Positions 47,743 through 53,441 of a stretch of DNA of 55,498 bases are shown one piece after another; position 1 is the first letter of the stretch, and every line of letters starts with the position of its first letter. Source of the stretch: a virus; IMG/VR virus record IMGVR_UViG_3300042946_000772, positions 1-55,498 of that record; one strand, 5' to 3'. The notes beneath the pieces were generated by a model. It ran no database searches. It saw only the letters and a program-made list of their open reading frames with translations, and was not told the DNA's origin. Made by a program: the position numbers and the translations under genes.

Positions 47743-47792
47743 GGCGTAGTCCGTTTCGTCGTTGTGATGCCGGCCGTCGTGCCGGTAGAGCC

Positions 47793-47804
47793 TATTATAT
47801 CAGG
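47793..47804 (-). promoter_or_regulatory. Array promoter, copy 20
   Basis: CCTGATATAATA on the minus strand; a leader with CACAACGACGAAACGGA follows, then the 389-aa gene. Confidence 0.75.
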
Positions 47805-47985
47805 TGAGTGAGCAGTTTCCACCAGCACGTGCTCAGGTGCTCTCTCCAAAGAGAGCCTCGCAAGGGCCGGAAGCCGAAGGAGGGGCGGGCAGTTTAACTA
47901 TCACTCATGCCCCGAGGAGCGGAGAGGTTTTAGTCGCCGGCTGGCCATACTCTCGTCAGGGGCCGACGGAGCTTTTATTGCTCGT
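47805..47985 (-). ncRNA. Candidate non-coding RNA 1, from promoter copy 21
   Basis: No frame longer than a few codons is open on the minus strand behind the promoter at 47990. The segment contains GCTCTCTTTGGAGAGAGC-type and CGACGAGC/GCTCCGTCG hairpins. The first of these lies at the expected 5' end. No leader of the shared coding type is present. I infer a structured RNA of up to about 180 bases. Confidence 0.4.
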
Positions 47986-47989
47986 CGAC

Positions 47990-48001
47990 TATTATATCAG
48001 G
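47990..48001 (-). promoter_or_regulatory. Array promoter, copy 21 (no coding gene downstream)
   Basis: CCTGATATAATA on the minus strand. It is followed by GTCGACGAGC, not by the coding leader. Confidence 0.7.
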
Positions 48002-48002
48002 T

Positions 48003-48113
48003 AGGTGAAGCAGGCCACCGGCCAGCTCGCGATTGCGCCGCAGACTGACCGAGCGGTTCCGACTCCCACGGAACACCGCGACGGATTCACAGTCCGCTGG
48101 CCCTGCTTCAATT
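48003..48113 (-). ncRNA. Candidate non-coding RNA 2 with closing stem and tRNA-like arm
   Basis: TGAAGCAG (48006-48013) and GGCCAGC (48020-48026) pair exactly with GCTGGCC (48096-48102) and CTGCTTCA (48103-48110). Inside are GCGGTTCCG/CGGAAC-ac-CGC and a small arm with loop CTGTGAA on the minus strand, which looks like a His(GTG) anticodon arm. There is no good T arm or CCA end, so it is not a normal tRNA. A promoter sits directly upstream and no coding frame is seen. Confidence 0.45.
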
Positions 48114-48115
48114 GT

Positions 48116-48127
48116 TATTATATCAGG
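48116..48127 (-). promoter_or_regulatory. Array promoter, copy 22 (carries a stop codon; no coding gene downstream)
   Basis: CCTGATATAATA on the minus strand. Its TGA ends the LuxR-type gene at 48123. It points into candidate RNA 2. Confidence 0.7.
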
Positions 48128-48527
48128 TAGTGAGACCGAGGGCCTCGGCGGGGGGCGAGGCGGGAGGCGAATTGCCAAGATCAAGCAAGCCCCACTCACG
48201 GGAACGAATCACTGCCGCGTCGCGCCCGCTTACGCCAAGCGCGCGATAGATCGAGATCGTCTCCTGACGAACAGTCGACTCGCTGAACCCGAGCTCCCGC
48301 GCGATCGAGCCATTCGTCTTGCCAAGAGACATCATGTGAACAATCTGAAGCTGCCGATCCGACAACTCGTTGGACATGGTCCAGTACAGAATGGATTCAC
48401 GAAGAAAGTTATACGTGTCGCGGCCGTGCCGCAGCGAAACAACTCCAGAATCTGAATCGACGTCAACAACTTCTCCGGAGAATGTCATCGCTTCTCCATT
48501 ATTGAACTTAACTGTAAATGTGCTCAT
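48123..48527 (-). CDS. LuxR-type HTH regulator (134 aa)
   Basis: The ATG at 48527 follows GACGGAGTTCGAA. Residues 1-50 are a small beta domain ('FTVKFNNGEAMTFSGEVVDVDSDSGVVSL'). Residues 54-112 are a LuxR/GerE-type HTH: 'ELSDRQLQIVHMMSLGKTNGSIARELGFSESTVRQETISIYRALG'. It has no receiver domain. It probably controls phage promoters; the repeated ACCGGT sites lie just upstream. Confidence 0.75.
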   Translation of the reverse strand: MSTFTVKFNNGEAMTFSGEVVDVDSDSGVVSLRHGRDTYNFLRESILYWTMSNELSDRQLQIVHMMSLGKTNGSIARELGFSESTVRQETISIYRALGVSGRDAAVIRSREWGLLDLGNSPPASPPAEALGLTT

Positions 48528-48593
48528 TTCGAACTCCGTCTCTCATGTCACTCTATCGTTTTGTTGATACCACTTCCCCGCGGCATCGTTAAC

Positions 48594-48605
48594 TATTATA
48601 TCTCT
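48594..48605 (-). promoter_or_regulatory. Promoter of the LuxR-type gene
   Basis: AGAGATATAATA on the minus strand, with a second related TGATAATAG eight bases upstream. The -10 TATAAT is intact but the TG is lost. Confidence 0.6.
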
Positions 48606-48640
48606 ATTATCAGAGGAAATCTAACTTCAAAGCCTAAAAA

Positions 48641-48692
48641 CGGTCAAATAACCGGTCATACAACCAAATGACCGGTCAAATAACCGGTCATA
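48641..48692. repeat. Direct repeats with ACCGGT palindromes (operator-like)
   Basis: CGGTCAAATAACCGGTCATA occurs at 48641-48660 and again at 48673-48692, a 32-base period. The cores are TGACCGGTCA and AACCGGTCA palindromes. They lie upstream of the LuxR-type promoter and within the 3' end region of the small genes before it. They are good candidates for a binding array. Confidence 0.75.
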
Positions 48693-48703
48693 GCGCCAAA
48701 TGA

Positions 48704-48787
48704 CTAGCCGCGACGATGCAACTCCGCCAGCAAAACGACAAGCCCGGCCGCGCCCGTCACCGTCAAAATAAACTCGGAAACGCTCAT
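48704..48787 (-). CDS. Tiny membrane peptide (27 aa)
   Basis: The ATG at 48787 overlaps the stop of the upstream gene (TGATG). The product 'MSVSEFILTVTGAAGLVVLL' followed by AELHRRG is one hydrophobic helix with a charged tail. This is typical of small phage membrane peptides. Without a database match it remains a candidate. Confidence 0.45.
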   Translation of the reverse strand: MSVSEFILTVTGAAGLVVLLAELHRRG

Positions 48788-48942
48788 CAGGCCGGCGACA
48801 GATGCTGCAACATGTACGCAATCCGAGCCGCTTCATTCGCACGAGCCGTCACGCGAATATGCTCCTCACGAGTCTTTGCCTGCTCAACGTCCGCCGCCAG
48901 CTCATCCGCGAGCTGCCGAGCCGCTGCCGCCGCCTCCGTCAT
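48787..48942 (-). CDS. Helical microprotein (51 aa)
   Basis: I choose ATG 48942 because GGGAG lies nine bases before it; an ATG three codons upstream is too close. The product is Ala/Glu-rich and helical ('AARQLADELAADVEQAKTREEHIRVTARANEAARIAYML'), probably a coiled coil. It follows the small-terminase-like gene. Function unknown. Confidence 0.55.
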   Translation of the reverse strand: MTEAAAAARQLADELAADVEQAKTREEHIRVTARANEAARIAYMLQHLSPA

Positions 48943-48943
48943 G

Positions 48944-49870
48944 TCACTCATCTCCCTCGCCGCCAGCTTCCTCTTCAACAACCTCGACGACCTCCGCGTC
49001 AACGATCTCCGCCGACTCGCCGAGCGCGCCAGCCACCGCCACCGCTCCAGCCGCCAGCCGCTGCAACCGCTCCAGCACAATCGCCTCGGCCGGCCGGCCG
49101 TCATTCACCTCAACACGAGCATCCAGCTCCACGCCGCCGCGAACACCCGCCCGGTCAAGGATCTCCGTGCTCGCCTTCAAGCGAACCGGCTCCGAGGAGG
49201 CGTTCTCCATCAAATCCTCGAGAACGTCCACCGCGTACGGCGCCGCCTGCGTAAGCTTCTCCCGAGCCCGCTCCACGTCATCGCCAGGCCGCTTCTTCGT
49301 CGACCGCAGATGCACACGGCACAGACCGTCATCCTTCGGCCGCCCGGAACTCCACAACAGACAACGAATCCCATCATCCTTGATGTGGCGGCACCGATGA
49401 GGAAGAGCGGTCGGCTGCTTCTTCGGGTTCGGCTGACCACCCGCCTCCTGCTCCGCAATCCACATTTTCGTCGCGCCCAACACCCACGGAGGAACCAGGT
49501 AATCCGACGCGGACTCCACAACGAGATCCAAACCCGTCAAGTAATCCGAGTTCGGAGCATCGGGGTCAACCATGATCGGACGCCGCTGCGACAACGACAT
49601 CACTACACGGGACTTCTCCTGCTCAGGAGAGCGAGCCTGAATCAACCCGGTCGGCGCGCCATTCGCCGCGAACACGGGAACCCAGTTCATCTTCGCCTTG
49701 CGCAAAACCCGCCGATGCTCAAACGTGTCCTCACACACGCCGCGCTCAACTTCCTCAATCCCGAGATCACTCAGAATCGGGCGCATGTCAAACGCTTCAT
49801 CGATCACAGGCAGCGCACCCGCGGCATCCTCATCGGACACCGAGGCCGGAAGCGCATCACTCACGAGCAC
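48944..49870 (-). CDS. Putative small terminase subunit (308 aa)
   Basis: The start GTG at 49870 has no strong ribosome site; a GTG two codons later is possible. Residues 130-170 hold 'HRCRHIKDDGIRCLLWSSGRPKDDGLCRVHL', a Cys/His zinc-like site. Residues 195-240 ('AREKLTQAAPYAVDVLEDLMENASSEPVRLKASTEILDRAGVRGG') match the helical domain of many actinophage small terminases. The C-terminus is very acidic. It would recognise phage DNA for packaging. No large terminase lies next to it here. Confidence 0.6.
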   Translation of the reverse strand: MLVSDALPASVSDEDAAGALPVIDEAFDMRPILSDLGIEEVERGVCEDTFEHRRVLRKAKMNWVPVFAANGAPTGLIQARSPEQEKSRVVMSLSQRRPIMVDPDAPNSDYLTGLDLVVESASDYLVPPWVLGATKMWIAEQEAGGQPNPKKQPTALPHRCRHIKDDGIRCLLWSSGRPKDDGLCRVHLRSTKKRPGDDVERAREKLTQAAPYAVDVLEDLMENASSEPVRLKASTEILDRAGVRGGVELDARVEVNDGRPAEAIVLERLQRLAAGAVAVAGALGESAEIVDAEVVEVVEEEAGGEGDE

Positions 49871-49973
49871 AAAGGTAACACGAGTCTGCGCAAGCGGACA
49901 CAGGGGACTCGAAAGATTTTGGCGAGAGAGGAGCGAGACCGCCTCGCTTAGAACCCTGCACTAACAGTAGCTC

Positions 49974-50018
49974 CCGGGGAAGTTGCCCGTTGAGGCGTAC
50001 TGCTTCAACTTCCCCCGG
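49974..50018 (-). terminator. Hairpin after the endolysin gene
   Basis: CCGGGGAAGTTG and CAACTTCCCCCGG form a 12-bp stem with one bulge. A second imperfect hairpin (CCTCC/GGAGG) lies between it and the stop at 50084. The rest of 49871-50083 holds no gene I can support. Confidence 0.65.
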
Positions 50019-50083
50019 AAACAAGAACACCTCCGGCCTCGAGGTTACCGAGGGCGCGGAGGCGTCTTGCTGGCAGAACTAGC

Positions 50084-51010
50084 TTATGGCTTGTCCTTGC
50101 CGAACAGGCGGACCCAGGTCTTGCGATCCGGGCGACCCGTCTGCTCGAGAGCTTGATCCTTCTGGAACTTCTTGTACGCGTTCATCGGCCACCGCTGCTC
50201 TCCTGCTGGGAGCGAAATCTCTTTGCGGAAGCCAAGGTCATGCAGGCGGCACGCGGTGCGCCAGGCTGCGAGGTTGGCCATGTTCCCGTCGATCGCTCGC
50301 TGAGCTGCAGCCCGGCTCGGGATCGTCTTGTCCCAGGTCTCAGGACGAGCGTTCGCTCGGTACTTGGCAGCGTGCTCACGCCAGAACACGGGGTTGTAGT
50401 TCTCTGCCACCTTGGACCCTGGGTACTCAGACCAGGCCTTGTGCAGCGTGTCGCCCTTACGCCCTAGGAACGGCGACGGACCCTTCGGATTCACCCCGTA
50501 GGAACCGTCCGTCCACGCCTGGTGAGTGATGATCCGCTTGTCGTCCGGCCACTCGCACAGGTCCCAGAGCGCTGCCGCGGTTCGCGAAGCATTCTCGATC
50601 TGATAGTCCGTGAGTGTGGTGCCGCGGCCAGGGTCATCGATCTCGATACCGAACAGCTGATGATGCCCAACATTCGCGGCACGGTTGATCCCGATGGCCG
50701 GAAACGGCCCACCGTCACCGGAGTGGTACGAAGGCTTGGCCGACAGCAGGTACGTGTCGCCGGGTCCGCGTCCGATGAGCATGTTTGAGATCGCCCAGTC
50801 GTACGTGTTCGCACACCAGTAGAGCGTCGGCGCTCCGCTGTTCCCGGTCGCGGATGCCGTTGCCGTGTTGTGCATAACGATGCCGTCGAGACCACCGCCC
50901 TGCGAACCCCAGGTACCGCCGCGAGTGTCCCAGCGGGTGTAGGTCTTGAGGTCGACGCCGTGGTCGCGAAGTGCGGCGAGAAGCTGTGAAGGGGTCGGGT
51001 GATTGCTCAT
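50084..51010 (-). CDS. Endolysin: N-acetylmuramoyl-L-alanine amidase with wall-binding end
   Basis: The ATG at 51010 overlaps the stop of the preceding gene. Residues 40-190 form an Amidase_2/PGRP-type domain with 'GIVMHNTATA', 'PSYHSGDGG', 'NVGHHQLFGIEIDDPG' and 'IITHQAWTDG', which supply the zinc His residues. The C-terminal 90 residues resemble a peptidoglycan-binding domain ('WPMNAYKKFQKDQALEQTGRPDRKTWVRLFG'). It cuts the amide between muramic acid and the peptide to release phage. It is the last gene of the lysis cassette. Confidence 0.85.
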   Translation of the reverse strand: MSNHPTPSQLLAALRDHGVDLKTYTRWDTRGGTWGSQGGGLDGIVMHNTATASATGNSGAPTLYWCANTYDWAISNMLIGRGPGDTYLLSAKPSYHSGDGGPFPAIGINRAANVGHHQLFGIEIDDPGRGTTLTDYQIENASRTAAALWDLCEWPDDKRIITHQAWTDGSYGVNPKGPSPFLGRKGDTLHKAWSEYPGSKVAENYNPVFWREHAAKYRANARPETWDKTIPSRAAAQRAIDGNMANLAAWRTACRLHDLGFRKEISLPAGEQRWPMNAYKKFQKDQALEQTGRPDRKTWVRLFGKDKP

Positions 51011-51144
51011 GCGTCCGGCTCCTGGTCGAGATCCTCAACGTCGGAGGGTTCCGGATCGGCGTCGACAACTTCAGGTGACCAATCCGCGGGAGGTTCGGTC
51101 ACCTCGATGTCGGCGGCGTCAATGTTGGCTTCGTCGTCACTCAC
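51007..51144 (-). CDS. Acidic microprotein in the lysis cassette (45 aa)
   Basis: The GTG at 51144 overlaps the stop of the holin-like gene (GTGA) and its own stop overlaps the endolysin start (ATGA). The product is almost entirely Asp, Glu, Pro, Ala and Val and is probably disordered. The tight coupling suggests a real gene, perhaps a regulator of holin or endolysin. Confidence 0.6.
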   Translation of the reverse strand: MSDDEANIDAADIEVTEPPADWSPEVVDADPEPSDVEDLDQEPDA

Positions 51145-51365
51145 TTGGATCCACCGCCATAGCGGGTGTCCTTCGGGTTGAGCCAGTTGATGACGACGGG
51201 CACCGCGCTTGCAAGACCGGCGATGACCCAGGTCTGCCAGGAGGCGAAGTTGATGGTGCCCTTGGACACGAAGTCGGCGATCGCCATGGAGAGCACGATC
51301 GCGATGAAGACCTTGACAGCCGAGGCGAGCGGGCTTACGGCGAGCCAGTTCTCGAACTTTTCCAC
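51141..51365 (-). CDS. Holin-like membrane protein (74 aa)
   Basis: I choose GTG 51365 because AAGGAG lies six bases before it. There are two membrane segments, residues 10-32 ('LASAVKVFIAIVLSMAIADFV') and 40-60 ('TWVIAGLASAVPVVINWL'), with a Lys/Gly-rich end. The size, topology and place just before the endolysin match phage holins. It would form the membrane lesion that starts lysis. Confidence 0.75.
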   Translation of the reverse strand: MEKFENWLAVSPLASAVKVFIAIVLSMAIADFVSKGTINFASWQTWVIAGLASAVPVVINWLNPKDTRYGGGSK

Positions 51366-51441
51366 TGAGTTCTCCTTAGGAGCGTTGCGCGTCATCCGCG
51401 CACTCAGCTATCTTAGTCCGATCTCGAGTTCCCGATGTCTC

Positions 51442-51633
51442 TTACTCGTCTCGAAGAAACTCTTCTGGCACGACAAGCTCGCCCTCGAGCATGGTCTCGT
51501 CGATGATCACATACTCGCCGTCGGGCCATTTCGCGAGACCAGACAGCTCCTCGGGGTGCTCCTGTTTCATGTGCGCGAGAACGGCTTTGACGTCACCTGA
51601 CTCGTCGAAGAACTCGCAGAATCCGCAAGCCAT
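51442..51633 (-). CDS. C2H2-like zinc protein (63 aa)
   Basis: I choose ATG 51633 because CTGGAGGATGAATCC precedes it; the frame is open further but overlaps the upstream gene. The start is 'MACGFCEFFDESGDVKAVLAHMKQEH', a C-x2-C...H-x4-H finger. An acidic tail follows. Possibly a DNA- or RNA-binding regulator. Function not known. Confidence 0.6.
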   Translation of the reverse strand: MACGFCEFFDESGDVKAVLAHMKQEHPEELSGLAKWPDGEYVIIDETMLEGELVVPEEFLRDE

Positions 51634-51688
51634 GGATTCATCCTCCAGCAGGTACGCGAGAGGTCGGTACCCGTCGCGGGTTGCTACT

Positions 51689-52174
51689 TTACACTGCTTC
51701 GCGACAGCCTGGGCAGAGGAGCACATCGTAGCCGGTCGGGTAAGAGACTCCCACACCGTTTGAAGTAACCGCCGCAGGAACCACATTCGCGTCCTCCGCT
51801 CCGCATCGATCGCACACCAGGTCAACAAGCCATCGGGCGTTTCGCCCTTTCTGCGCGAGCCCGACAAGGCCGAGCGACAGCGCGTGCATTGCGCCGGAGC
51901 CTCCGGTTCGCCTCAGGAACGGCCGAGTGTCATCAACCTCGATGACGGCGCGCACCTTCTTGCACGGGCACTCCATACGCGTAGGCTTACAGTACACAGC
52001 TCCGTTAGTGACGGTGTGTCTTGAAACTCCGTGCCCACAGACGCAGATCCGCCCGTCTCGTCCGTGCGCTGGTCGCACTCGCAGGTTCTCGTCAGCCTCC
52101 TCGGCTTCCTCCATCGAGATCCCCATGCTTGCCAGCATCTCTTCCGGCGTCATCATCTTTTCGTCGTCACTCAT
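51689..52174 (-). CDS. Two-ribbon zinc protein (161 aa)
   Basis: I choose ATG 52174 because CGGGAGAAAAA precedes it. The N-terminal 35 residues are acidic. 'ICVCGHGVSRH' and 'YCKPTRMECPCKK' follow, then 'VCDRCGAED' and 'LLCPGC' near the end, which together suggest two metal sites. It contains no enzyme motif. It may be a transcription-related or recombination-related small protein. Confidence 0.65.
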   Translation of the reverse strand: MSDDEKMMTPEEMLASMGISMEEAEEADENLRVRPAHGRDGRICVCGHGVSRHTVTNGAVYCKPTRMECPCKKVRAVIEVDDTRPFLRRTGGSGAMHALSLGLVGLAQKGRNARWLVDLVCDRCGAEDANVVPAAVTSNGVGVSYPTGYDVLLCPGCREAV

Positions 52175-52214
52175 TTTTTCTCCCGACTCTGCGTCGCCTG
52201 TCTCTGACAAGTCA

Positions 52215-52223
52215 ACTATAGCA
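52215..52223 (-). promoter_or_regulatory. Extended -10 promoter of the 161-aa gene
   Basis: TGCTATAGT on the minus strand (TGnTATAnT), about 40 bases before the chosen ATG. Confidence 0.55.
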
Positions 52224-52280
52224 TAGTTTTCTCTTCTAGTACACTAAGAGATACTTGAAACTTTTGCTAAAAAATAATCA

Positions 52281-52382
52281 ACTAATCATAAACCCGTTAA
52301 CGAGACTATTTCTGAGATAGGGCCCACGCTACACGTATACGCGTATTAGAAAGATAGTCTCGTTAATAGTTTTAAGATTAGT
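52281..52382. repeat. 29-bp imperfect inverted repeat with exact 13-bp core
   Basis: The left arm 52281-52309 and right arm 52354-52382 match as reverse complements at 25 of 29 positions. The inner 13 bases, TTAACGAGACTAT, are exact. The 44-base centre contains the palindrome CGTATACG and GGGCCC. Confidence 0.8.
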
Positions 52383-52612
52383 AGTTTAGTTCCGTACTGC
52401 ATCACTTTTTCTTTTCGCTGATTTCGTTTTCTCTTAGTACGTCTCTTCGCCGCTTTCTCCCCCGAGTTCATATAGTGAATCATAGACATTAGTGCGCGAT
52501 GGTGCGCAATGGTGAATGGTCTCGCGGCTAGAGAAAGTTTTTGATTTACTTTTTGTCGTCAGTATGTTTCGCGCGTAACTGATAGTTAAACTTTTTTATT
52601 TGTAAACAAGCA

Positions 52613-52630
52613 GACTTCTACACAGAAGTC
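52613..52630 (-). terminator. Hairpin after the thioredoxin-like gene
   Basis: GACTTCT and AGAAGTC pair around ACAC. It lies about 40 bases after the stop at 52669; TGCTTGTTTA follows on the minus strand. Confidence 0.55.
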
Positions 52631-52668
52631 GACCCCAAAATAAAATAAATAAACTAGAGAGTCTACTT

Positions 52669-53022
52669 CTACCCGCGCGAAAGCGTGCCGTCGAGATCCT
52701 CGAGTATGGCGTACGCCGGGCGCGCTCCTACCATTTCCCGTACACGAATCTCATAGGAGTAGAACAGCGTCGTGGGCACGGCAGTGACGCGCATGCGTCG
52801 CGCAAGCAGCACGTCGTCTTCGGCGTCGACTCCGTAGATGATCGTGTCGAGTCCCGTGCGTTCGCGTACCTCGTCGCTCACCTCGCGCAGGGTCGCCCAG
52901 TAATCGGCGCACGAAGGGCACCAGGTCGCATAGAACACGACGGCGATGAGTTTATCCCTCCCATCTCTTAGCGCCGTCTCGAGCCCTCCGTGTTCGAGGG
53001 GCACGTATCTCGTCTCCGTCAT
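52669..53022 (-). CDS. Thioredoxin-like protein (117 aa)
   Basis: The ATG at 53022 overlaps the stop of the membrane protein gene (ATGA). It has the redox centre 'VVFYATWCPSCADYW' near residue 35 and cis-Pro 'RVTAVPTTLFYSY' near residue 80, with the thioredoxin strand order. It would reduce or shuffle disulfides. Its length is normal for a single thioredoxin domain. Partners may include the Cys-rich phage proteins. Confidence 0.8.
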   Translation of the reverse strand: MTETRYVPLEHGGLETALRDGRDKLIAVVFYATWCPSCADYWATLREVSDEVRERTGLDTIIYGVDAEDDVLLARRMRVTAVPTTLFYSYEIRVREMVGARPAYAILEDLDGTLSRG

Positions 53023-53159
53023 CGCCGGCTTCCTCGCGCTCTCGCGGTGACGATTTCCGCCAGTCCGACACCGGCTAGTACTCCTAACCCGAGAGCGCAT
53101 CCTCCGAGAAGAAGGATGGCGGTACGGTTACGGCGCACCCCTCGAGCGCTCTTACTCAT
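53019..53159 (-). CDS. Single-pass membrane protein (46 aa)
   Basis: The ATG at 53159 lies inside the end of the upstream gene. Residues 12-35 are one hydrophobic helix ('AILLLGGCALGLGVLAGVGLAEIV') flanked by Arg-rich ends. It is coupled to the thioredoxin-like gene. The positive ends fit insertion with either orientation. Function unknown. Confidence 0.65.
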   Translation of the reverse strand: MSKSARGVRRNRTAILLLGGCALGLGVLAGVGLAEIVTARARGSRR

Positions 53160-53424
53160 GAAGATGTTCCAGGAGCCCGAGATGTGACAGGGCTGACCCA
53201 AGGCAGCTCGCGCACAGTAGTATACGCATGTCTGGCTCTCCGGCGAGTTGGCGTTCAACGTTGTCGACCGCCATCCCGTAGCCTCCATGCACCTCCACCC
53301 AGGCGGCGTCTGCATATTGATATACGCGCGCCCCGGGCGATCCCTCCGGGTAGACAAGCTCAAGCTCGCGAGCGCACGTGTCGCATCGCCGCGTCTCTCC
53401 CGACGCGCTTGACTCAATAGCCAC
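53152..53424 (-). CDS. Zinc-ribbon protein, leaderless start (90 aa)
   Basis: The GTG at 53424 is six bases from TATAAT, so the mRNA is probably leaderless. The protein has 'RCDTCARELE' and 'LLCASCLG' Cys pairs about 50 residues apart, enough for a zinc ribbon. It is acidic. It starts the three-gene run that includes the thioredoxin-like gene. Confidence 0.65.
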   Translation of the reverse strand: MAIESSASGETRRCDTCARELELVYPEGSPGARVYQYADAAWVEVHGGYGMAVDNVERQLAGEPDMRILLCASCLGSALSHLGLLEHLHE

Positions 53425-53427
53425 CTG

Positions 53428-53439
53428 CTCATTATATCA
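53428..53439 (-). promoter_or_regulatory. Extended -10 promoter (leaderless type)
   Basis: TGATATAATGAG on the minus strand holds the array core TGATATAAT. Only GAGCAG separates it from the GTG at 53424. Confidence 0.6.
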
Positions 53440-53441
53440 TT

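Larger units (their letters stand above)
52224..52668. other. AT-rich non-coding region
   Basis: No gene on either strand. It is clearly more AT-rich than its surroundings, with several homopolymer tracts. It contains the 29-bp inverted repeat at 52281-52382, a short repeat of ATGGTG and TGCGC near 52497-52515, and a hairpin near 52613. This is the best candidate in the window for a replication origin or a major control region. Confidence 0.55.

Noticed and set aside
47930-47990. Hammerhead ribozyme core (CTGACGAG) in candidate RNA 1
   Set aside because: The second conserved part (GAAA after stem II) is missing and the three stems cannot be formed.
48003-48113. tRNA-His on the minus strand
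   Set aside because: Only the anticodon-like arm (loop CTGTGAA) fits. There is no proper D arm, T loop or CCA end, so I list it only as a candidate structured RNA.
48641-48692. CRISPR array
   Set aside because: There are only two full units with short spacers that are themselves similar. No cas genes are present. The palindromes fit operators.
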